Positions 1 to 5,127 of a stretch of DNA of 5,127 nucleotides are shown in pieces. Every line of letters starts with the position of its first letter. The first letter of the stretch is position 1. A program made the position numbers and the translations under genes. Source of the stretch: Anaerolineaceae bacterium (GTDB lineage Bacteria; Chloroflexota; Anaerolineae; Anaerolineales; Anaerolineaceae); contig WOZB01000278.1 in the NCBI GenBank assembly GCA_011620445.1, positions 1 through 5,127 on the forward strand. Direction: 5' to 3'. The notes under the pieces are model-generated. The model worked only from the letters and a program-made list of their open reading frames with translations. It did no database searches and was not told the DNA's origin.

Positions 1-1328
1 TGCGCCATTTCACGCATCTCTCCATAATGAATTACAGCATCGATACCGGCTTATACCCGCTCGGTTCCTGCACCATGAAATTTAACCCCAAGATCAACGA
101 AGTGGTTTCACGTTTGCCGGGCTTCGCTTTTACCCATCCCCGGCAGCCTGAAGATACCATTCAAGGCAATTTATACCTGATGTATGCCCTGCAGGAATAC
201 CTGAAGGAAATCAGCGGTTTTGCCGGCGTCACGCTTGCCCCATCCGCTGGTGCCCAGGGTGAATTTACGGGTACCCTAATTATCCGCAAGTATCATGAAG
301 ACCGTGGTGATACCCAACGCACCCGCATGCTCATCCCGGATTCCGCCCACGGTACAAACCCAGCGACCTCGGCGATGACAGGCTTTGAAGTGGTTCCATT
401 ACCCTCGGACGCACGCGGCAATGTAGACCTGGCAGCCCTGAAACAGTTGGCCGATGATCGGCTGGCCGGCTTGATGCTGACCAATCCCAATACGCTCGGC
501 CTCTTCGATGAGAATGTATTGGATGTCATCCGCATTGTTCATGAAGCGGGCGGGCTGGTATACGGCGATGGCGCTAATTTGAATGCACTGCTGGGAGTGG
601 TAAAGCCCGGTCATTTGGGCTTTGATGTCATGCACTTCAACCTGCATAAGACCTTCTCAACCCCCCACGGCGGTGGTGGGCCTGGGTCTGGCCCGGTGGC
701 AGTAAGCGAGAAACTGCTTGACTTTCTGCCTGACCCTCAGGTTGTTCAGGTTCAGGCTGCGGAAGGCGAAGATCCTGCCCTTTACGGCTTTGTTCGGCCT
801 GCCAAGTCAATTGGCCGCTTAAAAGCTTTCCACGGCCAATTTGGCATGCATATTCGGGCTTATACCTACATCCGCATGCACGGTGCGCCCGGCTTACGCA
901 ACATCGCTGAAATGGCCGTTCTCAATGCCAATTACATGATGAACAAGATCAAGCAGGCCTATCACTTGCCCTACGATCGGGTTTGTATGCACGAGTTCGT
1001 GGTGGAAGGGGTTTGGAAGGACATTCCTGAAATTCACGCATTGGATATTGCCAAACGCCTGATGGATTATAATTTCCACCCGCCCACAAACTACTTCCCG
1101 CTGATTGTGCATGAAGCGCTGATGATTGAACCCACAGAAACCGAGTCGCTCGAGTCCATGGACGCATTCATCGATGCGATGCTCAAGATTGCCAAAGAAG
1201 CCCGCGAAGAACCACAATTGCTCCACGACGCCCCACACAATACACCGGTCGGCCGCTGCGACGAACTCAAGGCTGCTAAAAACCTGGTGCTCTGCTGCTA
1301 TCCACTGGACGAGCTTCAAAAGAAATAA
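1..1328 (+). CDS. gcvPB: Glycine dehydrogenase (decarboxylating) subunit 2, 5'-partial
   Basis: This is the PLP-binding half of a split P-protein of the glycine cleavage system. Together with GcvPA it decarboxylates glycine and passes the aminomethyl group to lipoyl-GcvH in the cytoplasm. The reading frame is open to the left edge. Codons from position 3 read RHFTHLSIMNYSIDTG, the conserved family block, so the ATG at 27 is an internal methionine. The true start lies upstream, with roughly 40-55 residues missing by family length (inference). Counting from that Met, the motif PLGSCTMKFNP is at 11-21, SAHGTNPA at 106-113, and the PLP-lysine motif HFNLHKTFSTPHGGGG at 203-218 with Lys208 (codon 648-650). 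The C-terminal domain is complete and ends LDELQKK with a TAA stop. The terminator 11 nt downstream suggests it is the last gene of its operon; gcvPA would be expected upstream, outside the window. The identification is very secure. Confidence 0.97.
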   Translation, partial: RHFTHLSIMNYSIDTGLYPLGSCTMKFNPKINEVVSRLPGFAFTHPRQPEDTIQGNLYLMYALQEYLKEISGFAGVTLAPSAGAQGEFTGTLIIRKYHEDRGDTQRTRMLIPDSAHGTNPATSAMTGFEVVPLPSDARGNVDLAALKQLADDRLAGLMLTNPNTLGLFDENVLDVIRIVHEAGGLVYGDGANLNALLGVVKPGHLGFDVMHFNLHKTFSTPHGGGGPGSGPVAVSEKLLDFLPDPQVVQVQAAEGEDPALYGFVRPAKSIGRLKAFHGQFGMHIRAYTYIRMHGAPGLRNIAEMAVLNANYMMNKIKQAYHLPYDRVCMHEFVVEGVWKDIPEIHALDIAKRLMDYNFHPPTNYFPLIVHEALMIEPTETESLESMDAFIDAMLKIAKEAREEPQLLHDAPHNTPVGRCDELKAAKNLVLCCYPLDELQKK

Positions 1329-1339
1329 GTATCGGAATC

Positions 1340-1378
1340 AAAAAAGAGCTGCTCAATTTGAGAGCAGCTCTTTTTTTT
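1340..1378. terminator. Bidirectional intrinsic terminator shared by convergent genes
   Basis: A perfect 9-bp GC-containing stem pairs GAGCTGCTC (1346-1354) with GAGCAGCTC (1362-1370) around a 7-nt loop. It is flanked by six A (1340-1345) and eight T (1371-1378), which can extend the stem. Read on the plus strand it ends in a U-tract and terminates gcvPB, 11 nt after its stop. Read on the minus strand the A-run becomes a U-tract and terminates the lipoprotein gene, whose stop codon begins at 1387. One element therefore serves both genes. Structure seen directly; function inferred. Confidence 0.92.
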
Positions 1379-1384
1379 CAAGGG

Positions 1385-2587
1385 TCAGGGCAGACCGTCA
1401 CAAGCAGACGACAGCGCGGCTTGAATAATTGCTTTATCGTCTGCGCTTGTACTAAGAGCCTCGAATTGGGCTTTTTGAATACCCATGGGCTTGAAAGGCG
1501 GGGAAACATAAAGCGCCGGGTCTGACTGGTGAATAACGTAACAACCCACGAAGGTTTGTTGGACGCCGTTTTTAGTTTCAGCCTTCATCAACACAGGAAC
1601 TCTCCAATACCAGTTGCCCGTAGCTGCTAATTTTTCCGGCGGAGGGATGGAGCCTGAGATATTCCTTGTGTCGAGGTAACCAGCTTTGAAAGTGGAGTAC
1701 GGGCCCGGAAAAATGGCCGGGGCTTCAAAATAATTGTAAGCTCGGGCATACTCCTGCCGATTTAATGCATTCCAGAAGGAAGAAATGACACCTTCTGGTG
1801 TCGAGCGGGAATCTACAAAATGTTTCGGGTCAATCGCACCGAGTCCATCCGGTCCAGGAAGGACACTTTCAAGCAGGCCAAATTCCATGTCTTTGCAGGC
1901 TGTTTCAAGTGCTTCTGCCTGGGTGTTCCCAGAGGGAATTTCAATCAGCTTCCCAATAACGAAATGGCGGTTGTGGTAATCTGCACTGTCAAAAAGGCTT
2001 GGGTTGGGTGTGCGTAACGTATAGCAGCCTGCCCACTCAGATGAGATGGCGGCTTTCATTCCCTTGAGAGTCAACGCCATAGTTGCATATATCGAACCCG
2101 CAGCACCGCTCGTTCCGAATTTTGTGATCGTCAACTCGTCAGGCTTAATATCAGAATACGTTTGAACAAAAGAATCGTAGCTACCAGCCTCATTAACATT
2201 ATCGTTCCAGAAAGAATAAGCCATAGGTAAAAGATTTTGGCGGATCGCGTTGAAATAAGAAATCATGAACATATATTCCGATCCACGATCATCTAAATAT
2301 TGTCCATCAATAAAACGATATGTAACCGGCAGCGTGATTAATCCACTGTAGGCTCCCTGAGGAGGAGTTGCATTCCCCACAATCGTCTCTGTCGCGATTT
2401 GTGTAACAATTGGCAGATTGCCTTGCTCAGGAGTTGAAGTTGGGAGATCCAGTACGGGAGTGGAAGTAGGTGTCACGGTCTCCGTGCTGAGTGGCGTGGT
2501 TATTATTTTGACTTGAGATGTGGGATTTATTGAACACGCACCAAAGGCAAATAGTAAGGTTACTATCAGCCAGGACTTTTTTTTCAT
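1385..2587 (-). CDS. Putative lipoprotein with two tandem copies of an uncharacterised domain
   Basis: I do not recognise a named family for this 400-residue exported protein. Residues 1-17 form a lipoprotein signal peptide: KKK, a hydrophobic core, then FGAC with Cys18 as the predicted lipidated residue. Phe at -3 is less usual than Leu. Residues about 25-80 are a Thr/Pro/Ser-rich linker (TPTSTP, LPTSTPEQG), a spacer common in Chloroflexota lipoproteins. Two related domains follow, about 104-231 and 264-396. Each has a helix resembling ISxFxNAxxxxxxxxAYxxF, a YxxF motif, a GCY motif and a final A-C. The four non-lipid cysteines (188, 231, 349, 396) sit symmetrically, two per copy, suggesting disulfides. 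The domain pattern recalls small NTF2/SnoaL-like cone folds, but that is a guess. The start is supported by GGAGGT at 2591-2596, only 3 nt from the ATG. The gene probably has its own promoter, since 206 nt separate it from the upstream co-directional exoA gene. Confidence 0.85.
   Translation of the reverse strand: MKKKSWLIVTLLFAFGACSINPTSQVKIITTPLSTETVTPTSTPVLDLPTSTPEQGNLPIVTQIATETIVGNATPPQGAYSGLITLPVTYRFIDGQYLDDRGSEYMFMISYFNAIRQNLLPMAYSFWNDNVNEAGSYDSFVQTYSDIKPDELTITKFGTSGAAGSIYATMALTLKGMKAAISSEWAGCYTLRTPNPSLFDSADYHNRHFVIGKLIEIPSGNTQAEALETACKDMEFGLLESVLPGPDGLGAIDPKHFVDSRSTPEGVISSFWNALNRQEYARAYNYFEAPAIFPGPYSTFKAGYLDTRNISGSIPPPEKLAATGNWYWRVPVLMKAETKNGVQQTFVGCYVIHQSDPALYVSPPFKPMGIQKAQFEALSTSADDKAIIQAALSSACDGLP
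1400..1798 (-). repeat. Second copy of the duplicated lipoprotein domain (residues about 264-396)
   Basis: This copy opens with PEGVISSFWNALNRQEYARA, continues with YSTF, and has a strand pair ending VGCYVIH (Cys349). It closes with ALSSAC (Cys396). It aligns by eye with residues 104-231 at an offset of about 159-165. Divergence is high, so this is an old protein-level duplication and not a DNA repeat. Confidence 0.68.
1895..2278 (-). repeat. First copy of the duplicated lipoprotein domain (residues about 104-231)
   Basis: This copy opens with the helix FMISYFNAIRQNLLPMAYSFW (about 107-127), continues with YDSF (137-140), and has strands ending AGCYTLR (Cys188). It closes with ALETAC (Cys231). 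The order and spacing of motifs match the second copy: the cysteines lie 43 residues apart here and 47 apart there. Confidence 0.68.
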
Positions 2588-2793
2588 CAGACCTCCATCA
2601 TGTATCTTTTCCTGAGTGCAATCATGGTTAGTATACTCTGGCCCATTAATTCATCTTCTCCGAGTGCGTGTTAGGCGAAAAAATAATGGTTTGCACCTGC
2701 ATCCGGTTCCGAACTACATCTCCTCCTGACTTCAGCAGATAACAATACTTTTTCTCGGCATCGTACTGCAGATTTGTCAATTTAAGTTGATGG
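2588..2793 (-). promoter_or_regulatory. Intergenic leader of the lipoprotein gene with a candidate -10 box
   Basis: This 206-nt gap lies between two co-directional minus-strand genes. On the minus strand it contains TATACT (2630-2635), five of six matches to the bacterial -10 box, about 43 nt before the lipoprotein ATG. No good -35 box lies 16-18 nt upstream. A consensus TTGACA occurs at 2775-2780 but has no -10 partner at the right distance. I see no clear terminator hairpin after the exoA stop, so readthrough from exoA into the lipoprotein gene is possible. The region holds no convincing gene or RNA. The promoter is tentative. Confidence 0.25.
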
Positions 2794-3555
2794 CTATTTC
2801 AGGTAGAGGGTGACAGGGCAATGATCAGAGCCCATGATTTCGCCATGCACTTCCACATCCTTTACGTGAGACATAAAGTCCTTGTTAATCATAAAGTAGT
2901 CCAGGCGCCAGCCAATATTGCGCGGACGGGCGTTTATACGCTGGGACCACCAGGTATACTCCACTTTGTCAGGGTAAAGTTGGCGAAAAGCATCCACCAT
3001 ACCGTTCTCAATATACTTGTCAATCCAATCGCGTTCAATGCGCAAGAAACCCGTATTTTTTTCATTTTCTTTTGGACGGGCAATATCGATTTCATTATGG
3101 GCAGTATTGAAGTCACCAGTAATGATGACATTTTCCCCTTTTTTAATATGTTCAAGGTAAATATCCAGCAGTTTGGCATAGAAATCAAGTTTGTAGGGTA
3201 CCCGTAGGTTTTCCTGCCCGCCATTGGGGAAGTAGACGTTGTAGAGGAAAAAATTGGGGTATTGAAGCCTTAAGACCCGGCCTTCGATGTCAAATTCAGG
3301 GAAGCCCATGCCAGCCTGAATGCTGAGTGGCTGTTGCTTGAAAAAAGCAGCCGTGCCGCTATAACCAGGGCGCTCAGCTGCGTTCCATGCTGAACTATAG
3401 CCAACCCTTTCGCGCATCTCATCACTCAGTTGCTCAGGCTTTACTTTAATTTCCTGCAGGCAAAGGATGTCTGGTTCAAATTCATCCACCCAATCGAGGG
3501 ATTTCTTGTTCATGACTGCGCGATATCCATTGACATTCCAGGTAGTAATCTTCAT
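2794..3555 (-). CDS. exoA: Exodeoxyribonuclease III / AP endonuclease, ExoA type
   Basis: This is a 253-residue, full-length class II AP endonuclease of the endonuclease/exonuclease/phosphatase family. It acts in the cytoplasm in base-excision repair, cutting DNA 5' to abasic sites and trimming blocked 3' ends, with Mg2+. The family catalytic set is present in order: WNVNG at 6-10 (Asn7), LQEIK at 33-37 (metal ligand Glu35), GYSGTA at 64-69, YFPNG at 108-112 (Tyr108), GDFNTAH at 147-153 (Asp148, Asn150), WRLDYF at 216-221 (Asp219) and SDHCP at 243-247 (Asp244, His245). The YTWWSQ and RNIGWRLDYF blocks place it with the Bacillus ExoA/human APE1 branch. The ATG is chosen because MKITTWNVNG is the usual N-terminus. 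A weak Shine-Dalgarno GGAAAGGG (3565-3572) lies 9 nt upstream of the ATG. The stop is TAG. It is divergent from the M23 gene, with no apparent functional link. The symbol could equally be xth. Confidence 0.96.
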   Translation of the reverse strand: MKITTWNVNGYRAVMNKKSLDWVDEFEPDILCLQEIKVKPEQLSDEMRERVGYSSAWNAAERPGYSGTAAFFKQQPLSIQAGMGFPEFDIEGRVLRLQYPNFFLYNVYFPNGGQENLRVPYKLDFYAKLLDIYLEHIKKGENVIITGDFNTAHNEIDIARPKENEKNTGFLRIERDWIDKYIENGMVDAFRQLYPDKVEYTWWSQRINARPRNIGWRLDYFMINKDFMSHVKDVEVHGEIMGSDHCPVTLYLK

Positions 3556-3578
3556 GGTCTAGAACCCTTTCCGGTTAA

Positions 3579-3587
3579 TGGTAAACT
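3579..3587 (+). promoter_or_regulatory. Candidate extended -10 element for the M23 gene
   Basis: The sequence TGG-TAAACT matches the extended -10 pattern TGn followed by a box with four of six matches to TATAAT. It sits in the 53-nt divergent gap. It would start transcription near 3594, about 15 nt before the ATG at 3609, giving a very short leader without a Shine-Dalgarno. There is no recognisable -35. Weak evidence. Confidence 0.2.
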
Positions 3588-3608
3588 TAGCCGTTGAATC
3601 GACTAAGA

Positions 3609-5033
3609 ATGCACAATTATACCAAGCCCCATTTCAACATTAGAAGGCTGCTCGCGCTCACAATTTTGATGACCGTGTTCGTGATGGCATTGCCAGCCAT
3701 AGCCGCCCGGGCACAAACACCCACTTTACCTGAATATATTGTGGTTTCAGGGGATACCCTTTACGGCATTGCGGACCGTTTCAAGACGACGGTTGAAGAA
3801 ATTCAGGCAGTCAATAATATGGATGGAGACACTAGTCTGCAGCCAGGTGACCACCTGAAAATTCCCGGACTAGAAGGCCTGAGCGGCATCATGGTTTCGG
3901 ATTTTGTGCCTCTGGGGGCTAGCCTGACTGTACTGGCGCGCCGCGGGCAATCTACGGTGGAAGGTTTGATTAAGCTCAATAAACTCACCAGTCCCTCCGA
4001 ACTCTTCGTTGGCCGTGAGATTACCATCACCCAAAACCCGGAAACGCAGACCGTGGCTTCCATTCCACCGCTTTTACCCGGTGAGAGCATGCTCGAAGCA
4101 GCCGTCCAAAATCAAACCAATTACTATCGGCTGGCGCGCATCAATACATTGGCTACTCCAAATTTGGCCTTACCGATGGATACTTATTACGCGCCATCCG
4201 CAACCCAGACTACCAACTCGCTGGCAATTCCTGGGCTTGAAGAGATTAGTCTGGGTAATATGCCATTTATGCAAGGTCAGACCTATACCATTCGCGTGAA
4301 GACCAGCCAACCGCTGAAAGTCAGTTCAGAACTGCGCAACCTCAAACCTGGTTTTTATCCCCTGAGTGAAAACGAACAGGTGGCCTATGGCGGCATAAAC
4401 GCCCTGGCTGAGCCTGGAATTTACCCGCTTACGATGGAGTTCACCACCGCAAGTGACCTGACCTATCGCATCATCCAGTACGTCTTCGTCAATGATGGCA
4501 ATTATGCCGTGGACACTAATATCAATGTGGATCCCAAAACTCTCGAAGAAGAAGCTAATGTCGATGAAGATAAGGTTTTCAACGACCTTGTTACAAATCC
4601 TACCCCTACCCAGCAGTGGAGCGGGCTTTGGCTAAGCCCGACCAATGAGCCAGTTTGTGTGACAGATAAATTCGGAAACCGCCGCACCTATAATAACGAC
4701 GATTCCAAGCTTTATTACCATACAGGTTTGGATTTGGGCTATTGCATGGGTATAGACGTTTATGCCCCTGCAGCTGGTACCGTGGTGGCAGTCAAACCGG
4801 AGCAGGTCATCCGCGGCAATGCGATCGTGATTGACCACGGTATGGGAATATTCACCACTTACATGCATCTTGCAAAAATATTGGTTAGTGAGGGAGAGGC
4901 GGTTGTACCCGGGCAAAAAATTGGTGAGATTGGCAATACAGGGCGTTCGGCTGGTCCCCATTTGCACTTCCAGGTGGATGCCAACGGTGTGCACGTAAAC
5001 CCTGAAACCTGGTTGTTGAAAGTATTTCCTTAA
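3609..5033 (+). CDS. Secreted LysM-domain M23 family peptidoglycan endopeptidase
   Basis: This is an exported zinc endopeptidase, expected to cut peptide cross-links in cell-wall peptidoglycan. Numbered from the ATG at 3609 (474 aa): residues 1-35 form a signal peptide with core LLALTILMTVFVMALPAIA and a likely cut after ARA. LysM 1 is at about 43-86 (YIVVSGDTLYGIADRF to LKIPG). Degenerate LysM-like repeats follow at about 98-141 and 155-196. A predicted beta-sandwich occupies about 207-296 (QGQTYTIRVKTSQP, AEPGIYPLTMEF), followed by an acidic linker. The M23 domain is at about 345-472, with the lead motif FGNRRTYN, zinc ligands His371 and Asp375 (HTGLD), YMHL (His420) and GPHLHF (His451, His453). 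All active-site residues are present. The only two cysteines, 350 and 379, flank the first metal motif. Start choice is uncertain: neither ATG 3609 nor the in-frame TTG 3594 (five residues longer) has a clear Shine-Dalgarno, and ATG is preferred. Role assignment is strong; exact bond specificity is unknown. Confidence 0.93.
   Translation: MHNYTKPHFNIRRLLALTILMTVFVMALPAIAARAQTPTLPEYIVVSGDTLYGIADRFKTTVEEIQAVNNMDGDTSLQPGDHLKIPGLEGLSGIMVSDFVPLGASLTVLARRGQSTVEGLIKLNKLTSPSELFVGREITITQNPETQTVASIPPLLPGESMLEAAVQNQTNYYRLARINTLATPNLALPMDTYYAPSATQTTNSLAIPGLEEISLGNMPFMQGQTYTIRVKTSQPLKVSSELRNLKPGFYPLSENEQVAYGGINALAEPGIYPLTMEFTTASDLTYRIIQYVFVNDGNYAVDTNINVDPKTLEEEANVDEDKVFNDLVTNPTPTQQWSGLWLSPTNEPVCVTDKFGNRRTYNNDDSKLYYHTGLDLGYCMGIDVYAPAAGTVVAVKPEQVIRGNAIVIDHGMGIFTTYMHLAKILVSEGEAVVPGQKIGEIGNTGRSAGPHLHFQVDANGVHVNPETWLLKVFP
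3616..3621 (-). promoter_or_regulatory. exoA: Candidate -10 box (TATAAT) of the exoA promoter
   Basis: A perfect TATAAT is read on the minus strand about 61 nt upstream of the exoA ATG. Transcription would begin near 3603-3609, giving a leader of about 50 nt. The best -35 at a plausible distance is TTCTAA (3640-3645, 18-nt spacer), only three of six matches. The box lies inside the first codons of the divergent M23 gene. It is a plausible sigma-70 type promoter, unproven. Confidence 0.38.
3735..3866 (+). other. LysM repeat 1, canonical (M23 protein residues about 43-86)
   Basis: The translated segment has the full LysM signature: Y-x-V-x-x-GDTLYGIA, TTVEEIQAVNN, then LQPGDHLKIPG. In this family the repeat binds N-acetylglucosamine in peptidoglycan, so it should anchor the enzyme to the wall. 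Confidence 0.92.
3900..4031 (+). other. LysM-like repeat 2, degenerate (residues about 98-141)
   Basis: FVPLGASLTVLARRGQSTVE, followed by GLIKLNKLTSPSELFVGREI, keeps the LysM spacing: a G-x-S-L turn, an L-x-x-LN-x-L core and L-F-V-G-x-x-I-x-I. The GDTL turn has become GASL. It is likely a diverged carbohydrate-binding repeat, inferred by eye. Confidence 0.7.
4071..4196 (+). other. LysM-like repeat 3, strongly degenerate (residues about 155-196)
   Basis: LLPGESMLEAAVQNQTNYYR followed by LARINTLATPNLALPMDTYY retains a G-E-S-M turn in place of GDTL, a helix, an L-x-x-IN-x-L core and a final L-x-M-x-x-x-Y strand. Spacing matches repeats 1 and 2, but few consensus residues remain, so a profile search may miss it. 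Confidence 0.5.
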
Positions 5034-5059
5034 AAAAAGACAGACCTGGCAGTCTGTCT
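5032..5059 (-). terminator. Intrinsic terminator of the tRNA-Leu gene
   Basis: An 8-bp perfect stem pairs 5038-5045 (AGACAGAC) with 5052-5059 (GTCTGTCT) around the 6-nt loop 5046-5051. On the minus strand it is followed by a run of six T (5032-5037), the mark of rho-independent termination. It starts 3 nt past the tRNA 3' end. On the plus strand no T-run follows, so it is a poor terminator for the M23 gene. The U-tract overlaps the M23 stop codon TAA (5031-5033). Confidence 0.8.
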
Positions 5060-5061
5060 AA

Positions 5062-5127
5062 TGCGCTGAGGGGGACTTGAACCCCCACGTCTTGCGACAC
5101 ATGGCCCTCAACCATGCCTGTCTGCCA
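5062..5127 (-). tRNA. tRNA-Leu (anticodon GAG), 5' end beyond the window
   Basis: On the minus strand this is the 3' portion of a class II tRNA. The D-arm begins at the right edge (TGGCAGACAGG). The anticodon stem CATGG/CCATG (5112-5116 with 5100-5104) closes the 7-nt loop TTGAGGG, giving anticodon GAG at 5107-5109, which reads CUC and CUU leucine codons. A 13-nt variable arm (5087-5099) forms GTC-GCAA-GAC. The T-arm (5070-5086) is GGGGG, TTCAAGT, CCCCC. The 3' acceptor strand TCAGCGC (5063-5069) is followed by discriminator A (5062), as expected for tRNA-Leu. CCA is not encoded: the next bases are TTA, so a CCA-adding enzyme is required. The 5' acceptor strand, predicted GCGCTGA, and the rest of the D-arm lie outside the window. 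Confidence 0.95.

Noticed and set aside
2588..2644. A possible 18-codon minus-strand leader ORF (starting MGQSIL) whose TGA overlaps the lipoprotein ATG as TGATG.
   Set aside because: It is very short, has only a distant GGAG upstream, has no recognisable composition, and such ORFs arise easily by chance. Conservation of the TGATG junction in relatives would be needed.
2775..2780. Consensus TTGACA on the minus strand downstream of exoA.
   Set aside because: The hexamer 17 nt downstream (CGAGAA) does not resemble a -10 box, and no better one lies at 16-18 nt.
2821..3207. Plus-strand open frame of 128 codons opposite exoA.
   Set aside because: It is a shadow of the exoA catalytic region, with no family features or ribosome site.
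3530..3535. Consensus TTGACA on the plus strand, as a possible -35 of the M23 gene.
   Set aside because: It falls in the exoA codons for the conserved WNVNG motif, so protein constraint explains it. The matching -10 position reads CATGGT, a poor box.
3578..3643. Small plus-strand ORF of 21 codons beginning MVNLAVES and overlapping the M23 start out of frame.
   Set aside because: There is no ribosome site, it is very short, and it overlaps a well-supported signal-peptide coding sequence.
4632..4994. Open frame of 120 codons on the minus strand opposite the M23 domain, and similar long antisense frames opposite gcvPB (894-1319).
   Set aside because: They lie antisense to strongly conserved protein motifs, and their translations have no recognisable domain and unnatural composition.
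1..5127. Defence island, mobile element, CRISPR or biosynthetic system.
   Set aside because: All genes except the lipoprotein belong to well-known housekeeping or envelope families. No direct-repeat array, transposase, integrase or toxin-antitoxin pair is visible, although the tRNA-Leu at the right edge could serve as an integration site outside the window.

Overview
The window holds four protein-coding genes and one partial tRNA gene in a compact bacterial layout. The lineage looks like Chloroflexota, probably class Anaerolineae. This is an inference from three traits: a lipoprotein with a Thr/Pro/Ser linker behind its lipidated cysteine, a secreted LysM plus M23 endopeptidase of a style frequent there, and a split glycine decarboxylase (GcvPB type). 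Base composition looks even along the window. I see no insertion sequence, CRISPR array, integrase or other sign of a mobile region.

Layout. Positions 1-1328 (+) carry gcvPB, glycine decarboxylase P-protein subunit 2, whose N-terminus lies left of the window. A strong hairpin at 1340-1378, flanked by A and T runs, ends it. The same hairpin serves the convergent gene at 1385-2587 (-), an uncharacterised lipoprotein made of two tandem copies of one domain. After a 205-206 nt gap comes 2794-3555 (-), an ExoA/ExoIII-type AP endonuclease with all expected catalytic motifs. Only 53 nt separate it from the divergent gene at 3609-5033 (+), a secreted cell-envelope endopeptidase with three LysM-like repeats, a predicted beta-sandwich domain and a C-terminal M23 metallopeptidase domain. 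The right edge (5062-5127, -) is the 3' part of a tRNA-Leu with anticodon GAG. Its intrinsic terminator lies against the M23 stop codon.

How the parts relate. These are mostly unrelated housekeeping functions: one-carbon/glycine metabolism, DNA base-excision repair, envelope maintenance and translation. They do not form one pathway. The lipoprotein and the M23 enzyme are both exported, but no shared operon ties them. I found no convincing new multi-gene system. The points most worth a second look are the internally duplicated lipoprotein with symmetric cysteine pairs, the cryptic second and third LysM repeats and cysteine pair of the M23 protein, and the packed transcription signals between convergent or divergent genes.
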